A stretch of DNA of 64,000 nt. Origin: Sunxiuqinia sp963678245 (GTDB lineage Bacteria > Bacteroidota > Bacteroidia > Bacteroidales > Prolixibacteraceae). The translations under genes and the position numbers were made by a program. Within the stretch, counting starts at the first letter, position 1; every line of letters begins with the position of its first letter. Of this stretch, positions 43,168 to 53,199 are shown in pieces. The notes beneath the pieces are model-generated. The model made no database searches. It was given only the letters and a program-made list of their open reading frames with translations, and was not told where the DNA came from. The stretch is taken from NCBI GenBank assembly GCA_965140765.1, contig OZ223307.1, positions 62,001-126,000 of the forward strand, given 5' to 3'.

Positions 43168-46100
43168 TCAGTCACTCACAGTAATATCATGCAGAAATAC
43201 TGCATCGTGAATCAACATTTGTTCTGGTTTTATAATACCCAGATTTACCCACGGTTCAATCTGGTATTCGGCACCTTTTACAATCATGTGTTTGGCATTT
43301 TGATCTTTAATCAACATGTCAGCATTTTTACTTTTGATGTCTCTATAATTTCGCTGGCTATCGCCAACAACCGATAGCCGGCTGTCAAATCGCAAAACGT
43401 TTTCCTGATTAACTAAAATTTCGATCCGCTGATTTGTTCCCTGCAAACGAAGTTCTCCATCAACCAAACCATAACTGACTTCATTATAATCATCAACTAC
43501 ATTTACATCGTACTCCATTGGATTTGATTGCAGGTAATTGACGTAGCTCAGGTATTTGCGCTTATCAGGCGTAGTTGACCAAGCAGCATAACGCACAGCT
43601 CCTGATTCGTAGCCAATATAAAGTATCCCACTTTGAAGAGCTAAAACAAGGTGGTCTTTTTGCTGAAACTTAATCTTGTAGCACAACTCACCGCCATACG
43701 GCACAAGTCCAATATGCTCATAGTCAAATTCATCACTCGATTCCAAAGTCCAGAAGTCGGGAGAAGTGGCAACAATATCGGCTTTCAGTGGATAAAAAGT
43801 ACTCCGATGATTTGGCTTCAACATCATCAGCCGATGTCCGGTTTTATCTTCCATATTTTTAAACTTCACCGTTTCGAAACGAATAGCAGATTCTGCTCCC
43901 GGATACCTTCCACAAGAGTAATTAAGCGCCATTTCATAAATGCCGTAAACATCCTGATCAATAGTCACAGTCTCTCGATTGTATCCTTGAAAACTTTTCT
44001 CGGAAGCGTACCGATTACGCGATTCGCGGATAGCTTTGCGAACGATTGACAATGGTTTTTCCGCTTGTGCTTTTTGAACCACAGCTGATTTTTCCAATTC
44101 GATGTGCCAAGTTGAATCGATAGTTGTTGGAACGACCAGCGTTCTCATCTGGTAGCCCGGACTTGAAACTACAACCTTCCGGGATTCATTCAACCGATCT
44201 GCCGAAAGGAAAAACTCCCCTTCGCTATTTGTAGATTCATGGTAATATGGTTGTGGTTGACTAAGATCAGCAAACGAAATTGGATTGCCACTATCCTTAT
44301 CAGTAACAATACCGGAATACAAACGAAGATTTTGATAGTGGTTAACACCTGTTAGCGTGACATTCTTCTTTCTTTTCGCAGTCAGGGGCTCCGCAACCGC
44401 TTCCTTCAAATCATTTTGATTTTCATAGGTAAATGTAGAGGATCCACTCCTCCCCTCGCCATTAATCCCCTGAACCTGTATGGCGAAGCTCTCGAATCCT
44501 GGCCTCGAGTCAATTGAAAAATGAGCCGTTCCCAGGCTATCGGTTATCAATTGTGGTTGCCAATAGAAAGTTTTACGCGATTGTACAGCAAAATCGGAAC
44601 TGTTTTTGGCCTGGTATTTTGGCACATAAAACTCTCGCTCGGGAGTCAAGCCATTCAAGTATAGTGTTTGCAACCCTTTGCTTCGTTTGTAAAAAACGCC
44701 ACCTTTCGACTTGGTTGTAATAAACAAGAACGATGGAGGCGCACTGGTTCTCTGCATTTGTTCCATTAATTCCATTTGGTTGGGAAATAGATTAGGACTT
44801 CCTTCTAAACCTTCAACCAAATCTTGTCGTCCAAGTTCGATGCTCACGTCCGTAAAAACATCCATAAATGACATACTGATATCGTAATTTTTAGGTTTTG
44901 CAATAAAATTGATTGACTCAATCTCTCCGGGATCCATATAACTCAAAAAATCGTATAACGGAACATTCCCATTGTTCAAAAAGTCATCATCCACAAAAAT
45001 ATACAAGTAGCCATCGGGATTTTCCGGGACATTGAAATAAACAGCAGGTGACCCCATAGCAAAAGTGTCTCCTTTTTGATTCTTAATATCCTGCGGATTA
45101 CCGATAACCAAATTGCAATTCTTGGCCAATTTATCCTGATAAGGCTGCTGTCTGATTTTAAGGCCAGGAATCTGATCTGCCAATAAGCCCCAGAGGCTGG
45201 AATACCAGGCTTTCTCTTCTGTTAGTTTTTTCAGCTGTGCCGACTCAATCACCACATCTGGCTGGCCACTTTGACTAATCATTGAATCGCGTCGGTTCAG
45301 AAACTTTGAACGAGCTTCTACTTCTTCAATCATAAAGGTGTCCTTGCCCGGGAAATAATAATTATCAATTCTTGGTTTCCGAATAGTGGATGGTTTTGCA
45401 GCTACAGCTGATGGGTGGTTTTTTACTTGAGTCTGCACCACTTTTTTCGATGCTGGCAAGTTTAGCACCAAAGGCGATGATTTACCTTTTGTAATTTTAT
45501 CGAAGCCAATTGAATTAAGATGAAGCTGCTCCAAATTTGTATTGAGATCGATGAGATAGTCTTTTTGCCGAGCCCATCGATTTTTGGTTTGTATCGTTAA
45601 ACTTGCCGAATCAGCAAATTCAGGCAAGTAAAATCCGAATTGCCCCTTGTCGTTCGTATATGCCTTATCAACATGCATCATCTTGCTATTTTGCAAAACA
45701 ATACTGACCTCAAAGTTTTTAGGAACAGGCTTACCTGTTAGCTTTCGGTAAATTTTTCCATCAAGGTATATTCCCTTCTCCACTTCATATGGTTTAGTCT
45801 CACCCATATAACTGGCAACATCGACCCAGTTAAAGCGTCGCCAGCCATAAGTAAGCAACATCAGGTCGAGCTTGCGCTCACGTTTAGGATCAGATGGGTT
45901 AAATAGATCCGTATTGGTAAAAACCTCTCCTCGCAAATCGGACGAAAGCAATAGGTAATTACGTATATTTTCCAATGAGTCGAGCGACCTTTCTATGTTG
46001 GTATCCCAAGCTAACACCGAAAAATTCCCTTGAACCGGGCTTCCATCATTTTGACTAGCCTGCAACGTAAAATTGATGGGAGCGCTACTTTTTGTATTTA

Positions 46101-47406
46101 CGAGTTCCTTTTTCAGTTTAAGCTGAATAGCGTCGCCAGTGTTGTAATAAACCAACCGCTCAGCACGAGGAATTCGATTAATAAACAGAGTGAACGTTAA
46201 TATCCCTTCCGGGAAATCCTGCGTTGGCACACTCAACTCAAGTCTACTATTCTTGAGAATGCCTTGCCCCATAAATTTGATACTGCCTCTACAATGACCA
46301 ACCAAGTAGTAATTTACATTTTCATTTCCGCTTTTTAAAACCGTAAAACTGATACTATCCTGATCTTGTCCGGTAAGCTGTAAACTGTATCCATCCGCTC
46401 TAACCTCGGGGAAATCATACCTAAAAACGGAATCTCGATAGTTGATTTTTGCGACATACTTCTGCCCCGCTTCGGGGACTATTTTAAGACTTCCTGTACC
46501 TTGATATTCACTGGTAAACCGAGCAATAAGCTGTGCATCTTCGTCAATTAATTCACCTGTAATATCAACCGGATTTCCGTCGGTATCAACACACCGAAAA
46601 GCCAGTAGGTTTTCTTGTCCGGCAACCAATTCGCCTCCTTCTGGTAAAAACTGCAAATCTGGCTTTTGTACCGACAGCTTAATCCGATATTTTTCACTCA
46701 TCTCGGCTTTTCCATCTGGCTTAACGGATAGCAATGCAACCGGCAGTTTTAACGAGTCGGGCACAAAAAAACTAAAACTACCTTCATTGCTGGTAATCGG
46801 ACAAGTTGCCCCCAGCATTGAACCACGCGCAAGTTGTAGCGTTACATTAACATCTTCATTAAACTCTCGCCGGTTGCTGTGAGTATACATCTTTATAAAA
46901 ACCGAATCGCCATTGGCGAAAGGGATAACCTTGGAACTAAACTCCCAATCGGTTTGAAGCTCAGTTTTGTGGCTCAATTCAATGGGTTTTTGAAAGAGAA
47001 AATCGTTGGAGAAGTTTTGCATATAGTTGGTGTATGCCAACAATTTATACTGCCCGGAAGAAAGTTCGCTATCCAATGCAAGAGATCCATCTGAAAATCC
47101 ATTTTCGAGCGCAAACATTTGATGGCTGATTAGCTTATTGTCGGGTGAAATTAAATCGACATAGTACAAATATTCAACACCAAGCGGTTTATGATTGATT
47201 GCATTTACCAAGCTGCTTTTAAACCAGATGGTATCGCCTGTAAAATATTGATTTGAATTCGTTTGAACGTAAATTTTTTCCTGAATATTTCCTAGAATAT
47301 ATTGATTGAGTTGAGTATTAACCTGCCTCAGGAAGTCAGTTTGAGAATAAACGTGTGCCCCGAAAAAAAGGATCATGCACAACAACAAGATCAGTTTAGA
47401 TTTCAT
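43168..47406 (-). CDS. Large secreted protein with MG2 domain, TonB-plug-like and carboxypeptidase-regulatory-like domains
   Basis: A 1412-residue exported protein (signal peptide SKLILLLCMILFFGAHVYSQ). The N-terminal region resembles an MG2 domain (EKIYVQTNSNQYFTGDTIWFKSSLV, about 43-67; GQYKLLAYTNYM). A plug-like segment with LWGLLADQIPGLKIRQQP is in the middle (about 740-760). Near residues 1090-1170 a carboxypeptidase-regulatory-like domain appears (YSGIVTDKDSGNPISFADL). The last about 220 residues form another beta-rich domain (FQGYNRETVTIDQDVYGIYEMALNY). No outer-membrane barrel of a real TonB receptor is seen. Similar proteins in Bacteroidota have no defined function; a surface or periplasmic scaffold is possible. 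Alone on its strand, downstream of the PUL terminator. Confidence 0.75.
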   Translation of the reverse strand: MKSKLILLLCMILFFGAHVYSQTDFLRQVNTQLNQYILGNIQEKIYVQTNSNQYFTGDTIWFKSSLVNAINHKPLGVEYLYYVDLISPDNKLISHQMFALENGFSDGSLALDSELSSGQYKLLAYTNYMQNFSNDFLFQKPIELSHKTELQTDWEFSSKVIPFANGDSVFIKMYTHSNRREFNEDVNVTLQLARGSMLGATCPITSNEGSFSFFVPDSLKLPVALLSVKPDGKAEMSEKYRIKLSVQKPDLQFLPEGGELVAGQENLLAFRCVDTDGNPVDITGELIDEDAQLIARFTSEYQGTGSLKIVPEAGQKYVAKINYRDSVFRYDFPEVRADGYSLQLTGQDQDSISFTVLKSGNENVNYYLVGHCRGSIKFMGQGILKNSRLELSVPTQDFPEGILTFTLFINRIPRAERLVYYNTGDAIQLKLKKELVNTKSSAPINFTLQASQNDGSPVQGNFSVLAWDTNIERSLDSLENIRNYLLLSSDLRGEVFTNTDLFNPSDPKRERKLDLMLLTYGWRRFNWVDVASYMGETKPYEVEKGIYLDGKIYRKLTGKPVPKNFEVSIVLQNSKMMHVDKAYTNDKGQFGFYLPEFADSASLTIQTKNRWARQKDYLIDLNTNLEQLHLNSIGFDKITKGKSSPLVLNLPASKKVVQTQVKNHPSAVAAKPSTIRKPRIDNYYFPGKDTFMIEEVEARSKFLNRRDSMISQSGQPDVVIESAQLKKLTEEKAWYSSLWGLLADQIPGLKIRQQPYQDKLAKNCNLVIGNPQDIKNQKGDTFAMGSPAVYFNVPENPDGYLYIFVDDDFLNNGNVPLYDFLSYMDPGEIESINFIAKPKNYDISMSFMDVFTDVSIELGRQDLVEGLEGSPNLFPNQMELMEQMQRTSAPPSFLFITTKSKGGVFYKRSKGLQTLYLNGLTPEREFYVPKYQAKNSSDFAVQSRKTFYWQPQLITDSLGTAHFSIDSRPGFESFAIQVQGINGEGRSGSSTFTYENQNDLKEAVAEPLTAKRKKNVTLTGVNHYQNLRLYSGIVTDKDSGNPISFADLSQPQPYYHESTNSEGEFFLSADRLNESRKVVVSSPGYQMRTLVVPTTIDSTWHIELEKSAVVQKAQAEKPLSIVRKAIRESRNRYASEKSFQGYNRETVTIDQDVYGIYEMALNYSCGRYPGAESAIRFETVKFKNMEDKTGHRLMMLKPNHRSTFYPLKADIVATSPDFWTLESSDEFDYEHIGLVPYGGELCYKIKFQQKDHLVLALQSGILYIGYESGAVRYAAWSTTPDKRKYLSYVNYLQSNPMEYDVNVVDDYNEVSYGLVDGELRLQGTNQRIEILVNQENVLRFDSRLSVVGDSQRNYRDIKSKNADMLIKDQNAKHMIVKGAEYQIEPWVNLGIIKPEQMLIHDAVFLHDITVSD

Positions 47407-47663
47407 GTAACAGTTTTTTAAAAATTTTGGCGACAGCCTATCAGACCTTTAAAATAGTAACTATTTATTTAAATAGATGGATAATATCTATTTTTTTCTA
47501 CGTAAGCATCAAAAAAGAAAAGCAACTCAGGACAACGGCATCAAACAACCTCCCGTGGCATAAAAATGGTCCATCCTCAGACATCACATGACCAAGCAGA
47601 TAATCAAAAAAAACAGAACATTAACAACAGATTCTTTGGCGTCGAAAAATCGATGCAATACTC
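47407..47663. other. Spacer between PUL terminator and MG2/plug gene
   Basis: This 257-base AT-rich stretch should hold the promoter of the MG2/plug gene. A small palindrome CTATTTA-TT-TAAATAG (47461-47476) is present. I find no good TAnnTTTG box on the minus strand. Confidence 0.4.
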
Positions 47664-47691
47664 AAAAAAAAACCCCGGCATAACCGGGGTT
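47664..47691 (-). terminator. Strong intrinsic terminator of the pectin-degradation operon
   Basis: On the minus strand AACCCCGG (47691-47684) pairs with CCGGGGTT (47678-47671) around a 5-base loop, and the T-run continues to 47664. It lies 35 bases after the GH105 stop and marks the 3' end of the operon. Confidence 0.9.
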
Positions 47692-47725
47692 CAATTTCTA
47701 TTATTATAACATTCATTATTCCAAA

Positions 47726-48847
47726 TCAGTCAGCCATTTTATACACTTCGCTTCCTGCCAATAGATAGCAGCCTAAGCCATAATCCTCAAAATCGGGCAT
47801 GCTATCGTAAGTTACGGGTTGTCCATCTTTAGGTTCTTTACCTGTTCCTTGCACATAACCAAGGAATCCATTAGGATGAACAGCTTCTTTTGCCATAGCA
47901 TTCCAGGCTTTGGCAATAACTGGCTTGTACTTGCTTTCTTTCAATAAACCATTATTCACGCCCCAGGCCATTCCATAAACAAATAAAGCAGTTCCGGTTG
48001 TTTCTTTCCCTCCAAAATGGGTTGAATCGTGTAAACTTACATTCCAGAAACCATCTTCACGCTGAATTGGAACAAGTGCCTCAATCATCTTATGAAAGGT
48101 ATCGAGGTACTCATCACGATGAGGGTCGTCTGCTGGCAAGATTTCCAATACACGAACCAACGCGGCTACGACCCAGCCATTTCCTCGTGACCAATAACAA
48201 TCTTCACCATTCGGTTCTTTGTAAGGAGGCATAAAATCTTTATCGCGCCACCACAGATTATCCTCTGGGTTCCAAAAGCCTTGTTTTTCCTTCGAATCCA
48301 TGTACATTTCATACATTCGTTCGGAATAACTTTGATCACCGGTAATTACACTAAGCTGGGCAAAAACCGGCATGGCCATTTGCAAAGCATCAATCCAGGT
48401 CCAGTCATCCGTCTTCTCAGTATCCATCACGAGATCAATCGACTTCTTGATATCCGCGATGCGCTCTGGTTCCGAATCCATCATATATAAATCCAAGTAA
48501 GTTTGCCCACAGCAATGATTATCAGCATGGCGGGTTTCAACACCATTGCGCAATCCCCAGTTGTGTGCTTCACCCCAACTAACGGCGTAATCGTAATAAG
48601 CTTTATCAGGCTTTAATGCATAAAGCGCCATTAAGCCTTCGTAGTATACTGCACGGGTCCAAATATTACTGGGACGCTCTTTATTGGTTATGATAGACTT
48701 ACCGGTATCAGGCCACTTATTCATAAAATAGGCATTGGTCAGTATCATTTTATCCATCACCTGGTCTTTTGATGGAAAGTTTCCAGCATTGACCTGCATT
48801 GAACAGAGCATTGCAATCGACATTAGAAAAATTAGTGTTGCTTTCAT
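47726..48847 (-). CDS. GH105 unsaturated rhamnogalacturonyl hydrolase
   Basis: A 373-residue secreted (alpha/alpha)6-barrel enzyme with signal peptide (MKATLIFLMSIAMLCSMQVNAG). The family hallmarks are WTRAVYYEGLMALY, HADNHCCGQTYLDLY, WTWIDALQMAMPVFAQL with the catalytic Asp at D153, WSRGNGWVVAALVRVLEILP and GKETTGTALFVYGMAWGVN. It hydrolyses unsaturated galacturonyl-rhamnose made by rhamnogalacturonan lyases, so upstream lyases should exist outside the window. Last gene of the operon; 83 bases after the esterase gene. Confidence 0.93.
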   Translation of the reverse strand: MKATLIFLMSIAMLCSMQVNAGNFPSKDQVMDKMILTNAYFMNKWPDTGKSIITNKERPSNIWTRAVYYEGLMALYALKPDKAYYDYAVSWGEAHNWGLRNGVETRHADNHCCGQTYLDLYMMDSEPERIADIKKSIDLVMDTEKTDDWTWIDALQMAMPVFAQLSVITGDQSYSERMYEMYMDSKEKQGFWNPEDNLWWRDKDFMPPYKEPNGEDCYWSRGNGWVVAALVRVLEILPADDPHRDEYLDTFHKMIEALVPIQREDGFWNVSLHDSTHFGGKETTGTALFVYGMAWGVNNGLLKESKYKPVIAKAWNAMAKEAVHPNGFLGYVQGTGKEPKDGQPVTYDSMPDFEDYGLGCYLLAGSEVYKMAD

Positions 48848-48930
48848 TTTATCTCATTTTTAATTTTACTTCTTTATATGCTATCCCAATCAATTATAAT
48901 CTACTTGCTTTTACCAATTCAGTACCAACT

Positions 48931-50277
48931 CTAATTACCATCAGGCTTCAGAACCTGCTTGGCCGGACTTTCAGGCCAGAAAAAAGTTGCCCAATCATCT
49001 GGTTTTGTCGGATCAAACCCATTAAAATCGTCGACAATATAGTTTGCCAACTCCATCTCGTTATCCATAATCCCCTGCACCACGCATTTGGCTAATTCAT
49101 AAGCTCCATAAGGGTTGAAGTGTGTATTATCAGCCAATGGTTTATTCTGACGCGGATAAGTATTTGCCGGGTAATGCACAAAAGCCTTTTTCGAATTTTC
49201 AACACCCAACGTTTCATAAAGCTGTTTGCTCATGGCATTTAAATCAATCAATGGCAGGTTCTCCGCTTTTGCCAGTTGGCGCATAGCCTCGGGGTACTCT
49301 TCCAGAGTATTCACAATTTCGCCCTGCTCGTTAAATTTCCGGCGGTTGGTTGAAGTCACCAACACAGGATGAGCGCCCCGCTTTCGAGCTTCGTTAATAA
49401 AGTAGCGCAACTCATCTTGATAAGTCGTGAATGGCTCCACATGATTCCCTCCGGGCTTTTGGTCATTGTGTGCAAATTCCATAAACAGGTAATCACCCGC
49501 CTTTATTACACTAAGTATCTTCTTGAGTCGATTTTCGCGACGGAAAGCTTTAAGCGTTTCTCCTGACTCGGCAAAATTGGCAACCACAATCTCCGGCTTA
49601 AGAAACCGAGGAAACATTTGTCCCCACGAAGCCCACGGCTCATTTTCCTGATCGACCACCGTAGAGTTTCCGGCTAAAAATATAACAGGTAAATCGTTTG
49701 CTTCTTCAATTTGAATGGAAGAGACACATGGCCTTTCGCCTCCAAATTCCAGTGTTAGCTGGTTATCCCAGTTCAGGTAAACCAATTCTCGTGATTTCCT
49801 CCTCACATTCAGGCTGTCGTTTATTCTGGGTGTGCGAACATCCACTACAATCGTTTTCGTAACCACTTGCCCTTTTGCCGTGCGAACATCTTCCAACATC
49901 AACCGGCGCGATTCCGCCTTTACCGTTGTTGCCGATGTTCCGTTTGGATCGCCCAATGTTAAGCTGATTTTATAACGACCTTCGGGCATTTTTACCGTGA
50001 AATAAAAAGGCTGATCGCTTGTAACGAAATCACTGGTTAGCGGATCAGCTACATCTTGGTTCCCTTCAAGCTTCTTTTCAGAGATGAAGCCATATTCGTG
50101 ATTCGAATCGAAAATATCATTCGAATTCACCGAAATGTAACCAGACTCAAGTCCTCCCGATCCAAAATCAAACTTCAAAGGAAATTGAACCCCATCGGGT
50201 GTTGACGCACAAATACACGCAGGAAGCAATATTACCATTAATGCAACTGCTATTATACTGCCTATTTTTATCTTCAT
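48931..50277 (-). CDS. Rhamnogalacturonan acetylesterase-like SGNH hydrolase with N-terminal beta domain
   Basis: A 448-residue secreted protein (signal peptide to about 25, VILLPACICAST). Residues about 30-190 are a beta-sandwich (FDFGSGGLESGYISVN, FYFTVKMPEGRYKISLTLGDPNGT), common ahead of such esterases. The SGNH hydrolase follows: block I IFLAGNSTVVDQ with Ser205 (GNS instead of GDS), block III EFAHNDQKPGG and block V DNTHFNPYGAYELAKCV with Asp and His. It should remove acetyl groups from rhamnogalacturonan, as CE12 enzymes do. Five bases after the GH2 gene, so co-transcribed. Confidence 0.88.
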   Translation of the reverse strand: MKIKIGSIIAVALMVILLPACICASTPDGVQFPLKFDFGSGGLESGYISVNSNDIFDSNHEYGFISEKKLEGNQDVADPLTSDFVTSDQPFYFTVKMPEGRYKISLTLGDPNGTSATTVKAESRRLMLEDVRTAKGQVVTKTIVVDVRTPRINDSLNVRRKSRELVYLNWDNQLTLEFGGERPCVSSIQIEEANDLPVIFLAGNSTVVDQENEPWASWGQMFPRFLKPEIVVANFAESGETLKAFRRENRLKKILSVIKAGDYLFMEFAHNDQKPGGNHVEPFTTYQDELRYFINEARKRGAHPVLVTSTNRRKFNEQGEIVNTLEEYPEAMRQLAKAENLPLIDLNAMSKQLYETLGVENSKKAFVHYPANTYPRQNKPLADNTHFNPYGAYELAKCVVQGIMDNEMELANYIVDDFNGFDPTKPDDWATFFWPESPAKQVLKPDGN

Positions 50278-50282
50278 AAAAG

Positions 50283-53177
50283 CTATTTCTTTACTTTATC
50301 TGGTTTTAATTCATCGGGGCCAGATCTTGTATACAAGTTGACTGTTTCCCGTTCTTTCTTCTCAAAAAGCTCATGAACAACTTCATAATCTAATTTAGAT
50401 ACTGGCTTAAACTGATCAGAGTTCATGTACTTGCTAATGCTATATAACAACTGAGCCGATGCTGATCCTGCTTCCTTCATGTTCTCATGGTTAAGCGAAC
50501 TCACCATGAGTTTTCCATTACCAACACGAGCTTCGAAAAGTTGAGCCAAGCGTCGATTTAAAAACCAAGTGTCAATAGGTTGCACCAGCGGTTTAAAGTC
50601 TACAGGGAAAGCGTCAATATTGATAACTTGCTGCCCATTCAAAATCTCCCACCATTGATAGTCACTATGGAAATCCGTTGGGAAATCGGCAAATGCCGGA
50701 TGGTCGTTTTCTACCAAAATGCCCAAAGTATGTGGTGGACGCATTTTAAACCATGACGTGTTCCAAAAAACAGGAGTGAAATATGCCTTGACATCTTTTC
50801 CATTTTCAATTTCTCCGGAGGCATCAAGGAATACCTTACCGCCATTTTCCAGAATCATTCTGGCTTGATCATCAAGCTTATTTGTATAATAAATACTGTC
50901 GTGCTTTATCTGTGGCAGTTTTTCAGGATACACCCAAAAATCCCAGCTATTGGTATAATTATTTACAAATACTTCAAGCTTACATTTTGTAGCGGTTTTT
51001 ACTTTTGAAAGATCATAACCAATCTCACCTAAAACAGTTTCATTGCCAATTGGAATATTTGGTTGATTGAAAAATCCATTATCAAGCGTATCACCATGCT
51101 GATTAAAAATACTATAGCCACTTGAAGCATCGACTAATGGCTGAGCACCAAAATGAGCAACCTTAACCTTTACATTAAACGCTTCGTTGTTCGAAAAGAC
51201 GAACTTATCCATTATAGAAAGAGGAACTGTTTGATTACAAAAATGACTAATCTTCTCTTTTGTGATGTACCCTTTTTCATCCCAAAAAACATCTAACATT
51301 CCAACCAAAGCAGTTCCCTGTCCGGGAAAATCATTTAAGCCAAGCAATTGGAAACCATCTAAACCGGGAGTTCTGAAACAAGCTTCGATTTCGGCTTTAT
51401 AACAAAGAGCCTGTAGTTTTCCGGATGCCATTAAAAAATCTTCGGCCTGATTAGCCATGTGATTACGACTGAGCTCCTCCTGAAACAACTCGAAATTTTT
51501 AGCTTTATAAACGCCCGTATATTTGGCGATTTCTTTGAAATTCGGAAAAACACACCATTGTCCCATCTCATGGGTTACATAAGGCCGAGTTTCGTCCTTT
51601 ATTTTTTCATAGTAATCAAATATTGAATTTGGCCTCTTTTTAAATGGCAACCCCCGAGGCCCCGAACGAACTAAATACTCACTCTCCGGAATAATTGACC
51701 AACTCATGCCAATACTGGCTCCGGTATACACCCGGCGTTTATCCTTCTGTTTCCATTCTTTAAGCGATTGATCCAAGAACTGCACATAATTACCGCGCGG
51801 CTCATTTCCATAGGCCCACATCACAAACGAAGGATGATTGCCATAAGCTTTAAAAATTCGCTCTGTCTCATCCAATACATACTGGTCAACTGGTCGTCCG
51901 TCACCCAAAGAGCTGCTGTGATTTGGCCAGGTTGCAGCCTCCGGTTGTAAATAAAATCCGATCTTATCAGCTGCAATAAAAGCAGCTTCGGGCGGACAAT
52001 GAGAGTGAAAACGCATGTGGTTCAATCCACTTTCCTTGCAAATTTTAAAAATTCGCTCCCAAGACTGAACATCAGTTGGAGGATAACCGGTCAGAGGGAA
52101 AGTGTTACACTCAACTGTTCCACGAAGAAAAACAGGACGATCATTAATACTGAAACCTCCATTTGACACCGTAAAATCACGCACTCCAAATATGACGTTC
52201 TGAAAATCTATTGCGCTTTCTTTGGCATTAAGAGTGACTTTTAACTCGTAAAGGTTTGGATTAAATTCATCCCATAGCAGAACATCTTCGCCTAGAGAAC
52301 ACTCCGCTTCAACCACTTGAGAATCATTAGAAACAGAAAAATCAATTTCCAGTGATTTTTTATCCTGCGTTGAATCTAGATCTTTCGGATACACCGTAAA
52401 TTGCAACTTCCCTTTTTGTGTTGTTCCCGTACTGTTCTTTATTTTAGTTTTAACACGGACGATCTTGTTTTGACGATCAGGAAAAACCTGCACATCAGCG
52501 ATACTAATTTCAGGCAGTGCCCGAAGACTCATTTGCCCAACAATCCCATTCCAATTTCCTTGAGTGTGATCGGATACACTATGAGAATCAGGGCCAACAC
52601 TTATTTTATCCAGCCGGTTGTCTACACGAACCGAGATGAAGTGGACTCCTGGCCTTATATTAGCAGGCAACTCAAAGGCATGAGCAACCGACAAGCTATT
52701 TTGACTACCAACGTATTGATCGTCAAACCACACATCAGTTTGCCAATGAGGCCGCTCAAGCGAAAGTAAAATTGGGCTATCTTCCCAACTCTGAGGAACA
52801 ACAACTTGCTTTCGATACCAGGCAGCACCTTTGTAATACAAATTAGGAGTCAACCAAAATGGAAATTTAATATCTCCTTTCTGACGGTACTTCTCCAGAG
52901 CCGGATTAAAAAAGAAAGAGCTATCATATATACTTCCTGTCCACTTCGTTTCTAAAGTTGGAATCTCTCCTTTTCCGTTTGCTTTCATTGAACCGGGAAG
53001 CTTAACCTCCTCAGGAAACTCAGTTAAATACCATTCCTCAGCAATTCCAACATCCTGACTATCTATATGAAACTGCCATTTCCCTTGCAAATCAATCACC
53101 CGTGGATCGGGATGATTACATGCACCAAACAACAGCAGATACAAAACATATAAACAACTGGGATAGTAAATTTTCAT
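50283..53177 (-). CDS. Glycoside hydrolase family 2 lipoprotein
   Basis: A 964-residue enzyme with lipoprotein signal (YLLLFGAC, Cys at about 20). Domains in order: sugar-binding jelly roll (about 28-225), immunoglobulin-like sandwich (about 226-335), TIM barrel (about 336-640) with acid/base E459 in WAYGNEPRGNY and nucleophile E537 in YVTHEMGQW, then beta domains. Substrate may be beta-galactoside or beta-glucuronide side chains of pectin; sequence alone cannot decide. The C-terminal part has a ThuA-like/alpha-beta look (DQARMILENGGKVFLDASG) seen in pectin PUL GH2 enzymes. Between two esterase genes with gaps of 5 and 22 bases. Confidence 0.9.
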   Translation of the reverse strand: MKIYYPSCLYVLYLLLFGACNHPDPRVIDLQGKWQFHIDSQDVGIAEEWYLTEFPEEVKLPGSMKANGKGEIPTLETKWTGSIYDSSFFFNPALEKYRQKGDIKFPFWLTPNLYYKGAAWYRKQVVVPQSWEDSPILLSLERPHWQTDVWFDDQYVGSQNSLSVAHAFELPANIRPGVHFISVRVDNRLDKISVGPDSHSVSDHTQGNWNGIVGQMSLRALPEISIADVQVFPDRQNKIVRVKTKIKNSTGTTQKGKLQFTVYPKDLDSTQDKKSLEIDFSVSNDSQVVEAECSLGEDVLLWDEFNPNLYELKVTLNAKESAIDFQNVIFGVRDFTVSNGGFSINDRPVFLRGTVECNTFPLTGYPPTDVQSWERIFKICKESGLNHMRFHSHCPPEAAFIAADKIGFYLQPEAATWPNHSSSLGDGRPVDQYVLDETERIFKAYGNHPSFVMWAYGNEPRGNYVQFLDQSLKEWKQKDKRRVYTGASIGMSWSIIPESEYLVRSGPRGLPFKKRPNSIFDYYEKIKDETRPYVTHEMGQWCVFPNFKEIAKYTGVYKAKNFELFQEELSRNHMANQAEDFLMASGKLQALCYKAEIEACFRTPGLDGFQLLGLNDFPGQGTALVGMLDVFWDEKGYITKEKISHFCNQTVPLSIMDKFVFSNNEAFNVKVKVAHFGAQPLVDASSGYSIFNQHGDTLDNGFFNQPNIPIGNETVLGEIGYDLSKVKTATKCKLEVFVNNYTNSWDFWVYPEKLPQIKHDSIYYTNKLDDQARMILENGGKVFLDASGEIENGKDVKAYFTPVFWNTSWFKMRPPHTLGILVENDHPAFADFPTDFHSDYQWWEILNGQQVINIDAFPVDFKPLVQPIDTWFLNRRLAQLFEARVGNGKLMVSSLNHENMKEAGSASAQLLYSISKYMNSDQFKPVSKLDYEVVHELFEKKERETVNLYTRSGPDELKPDKVKK

Positions 53178-53199
53178 TATCTAAAAATATAGGAAGCGA

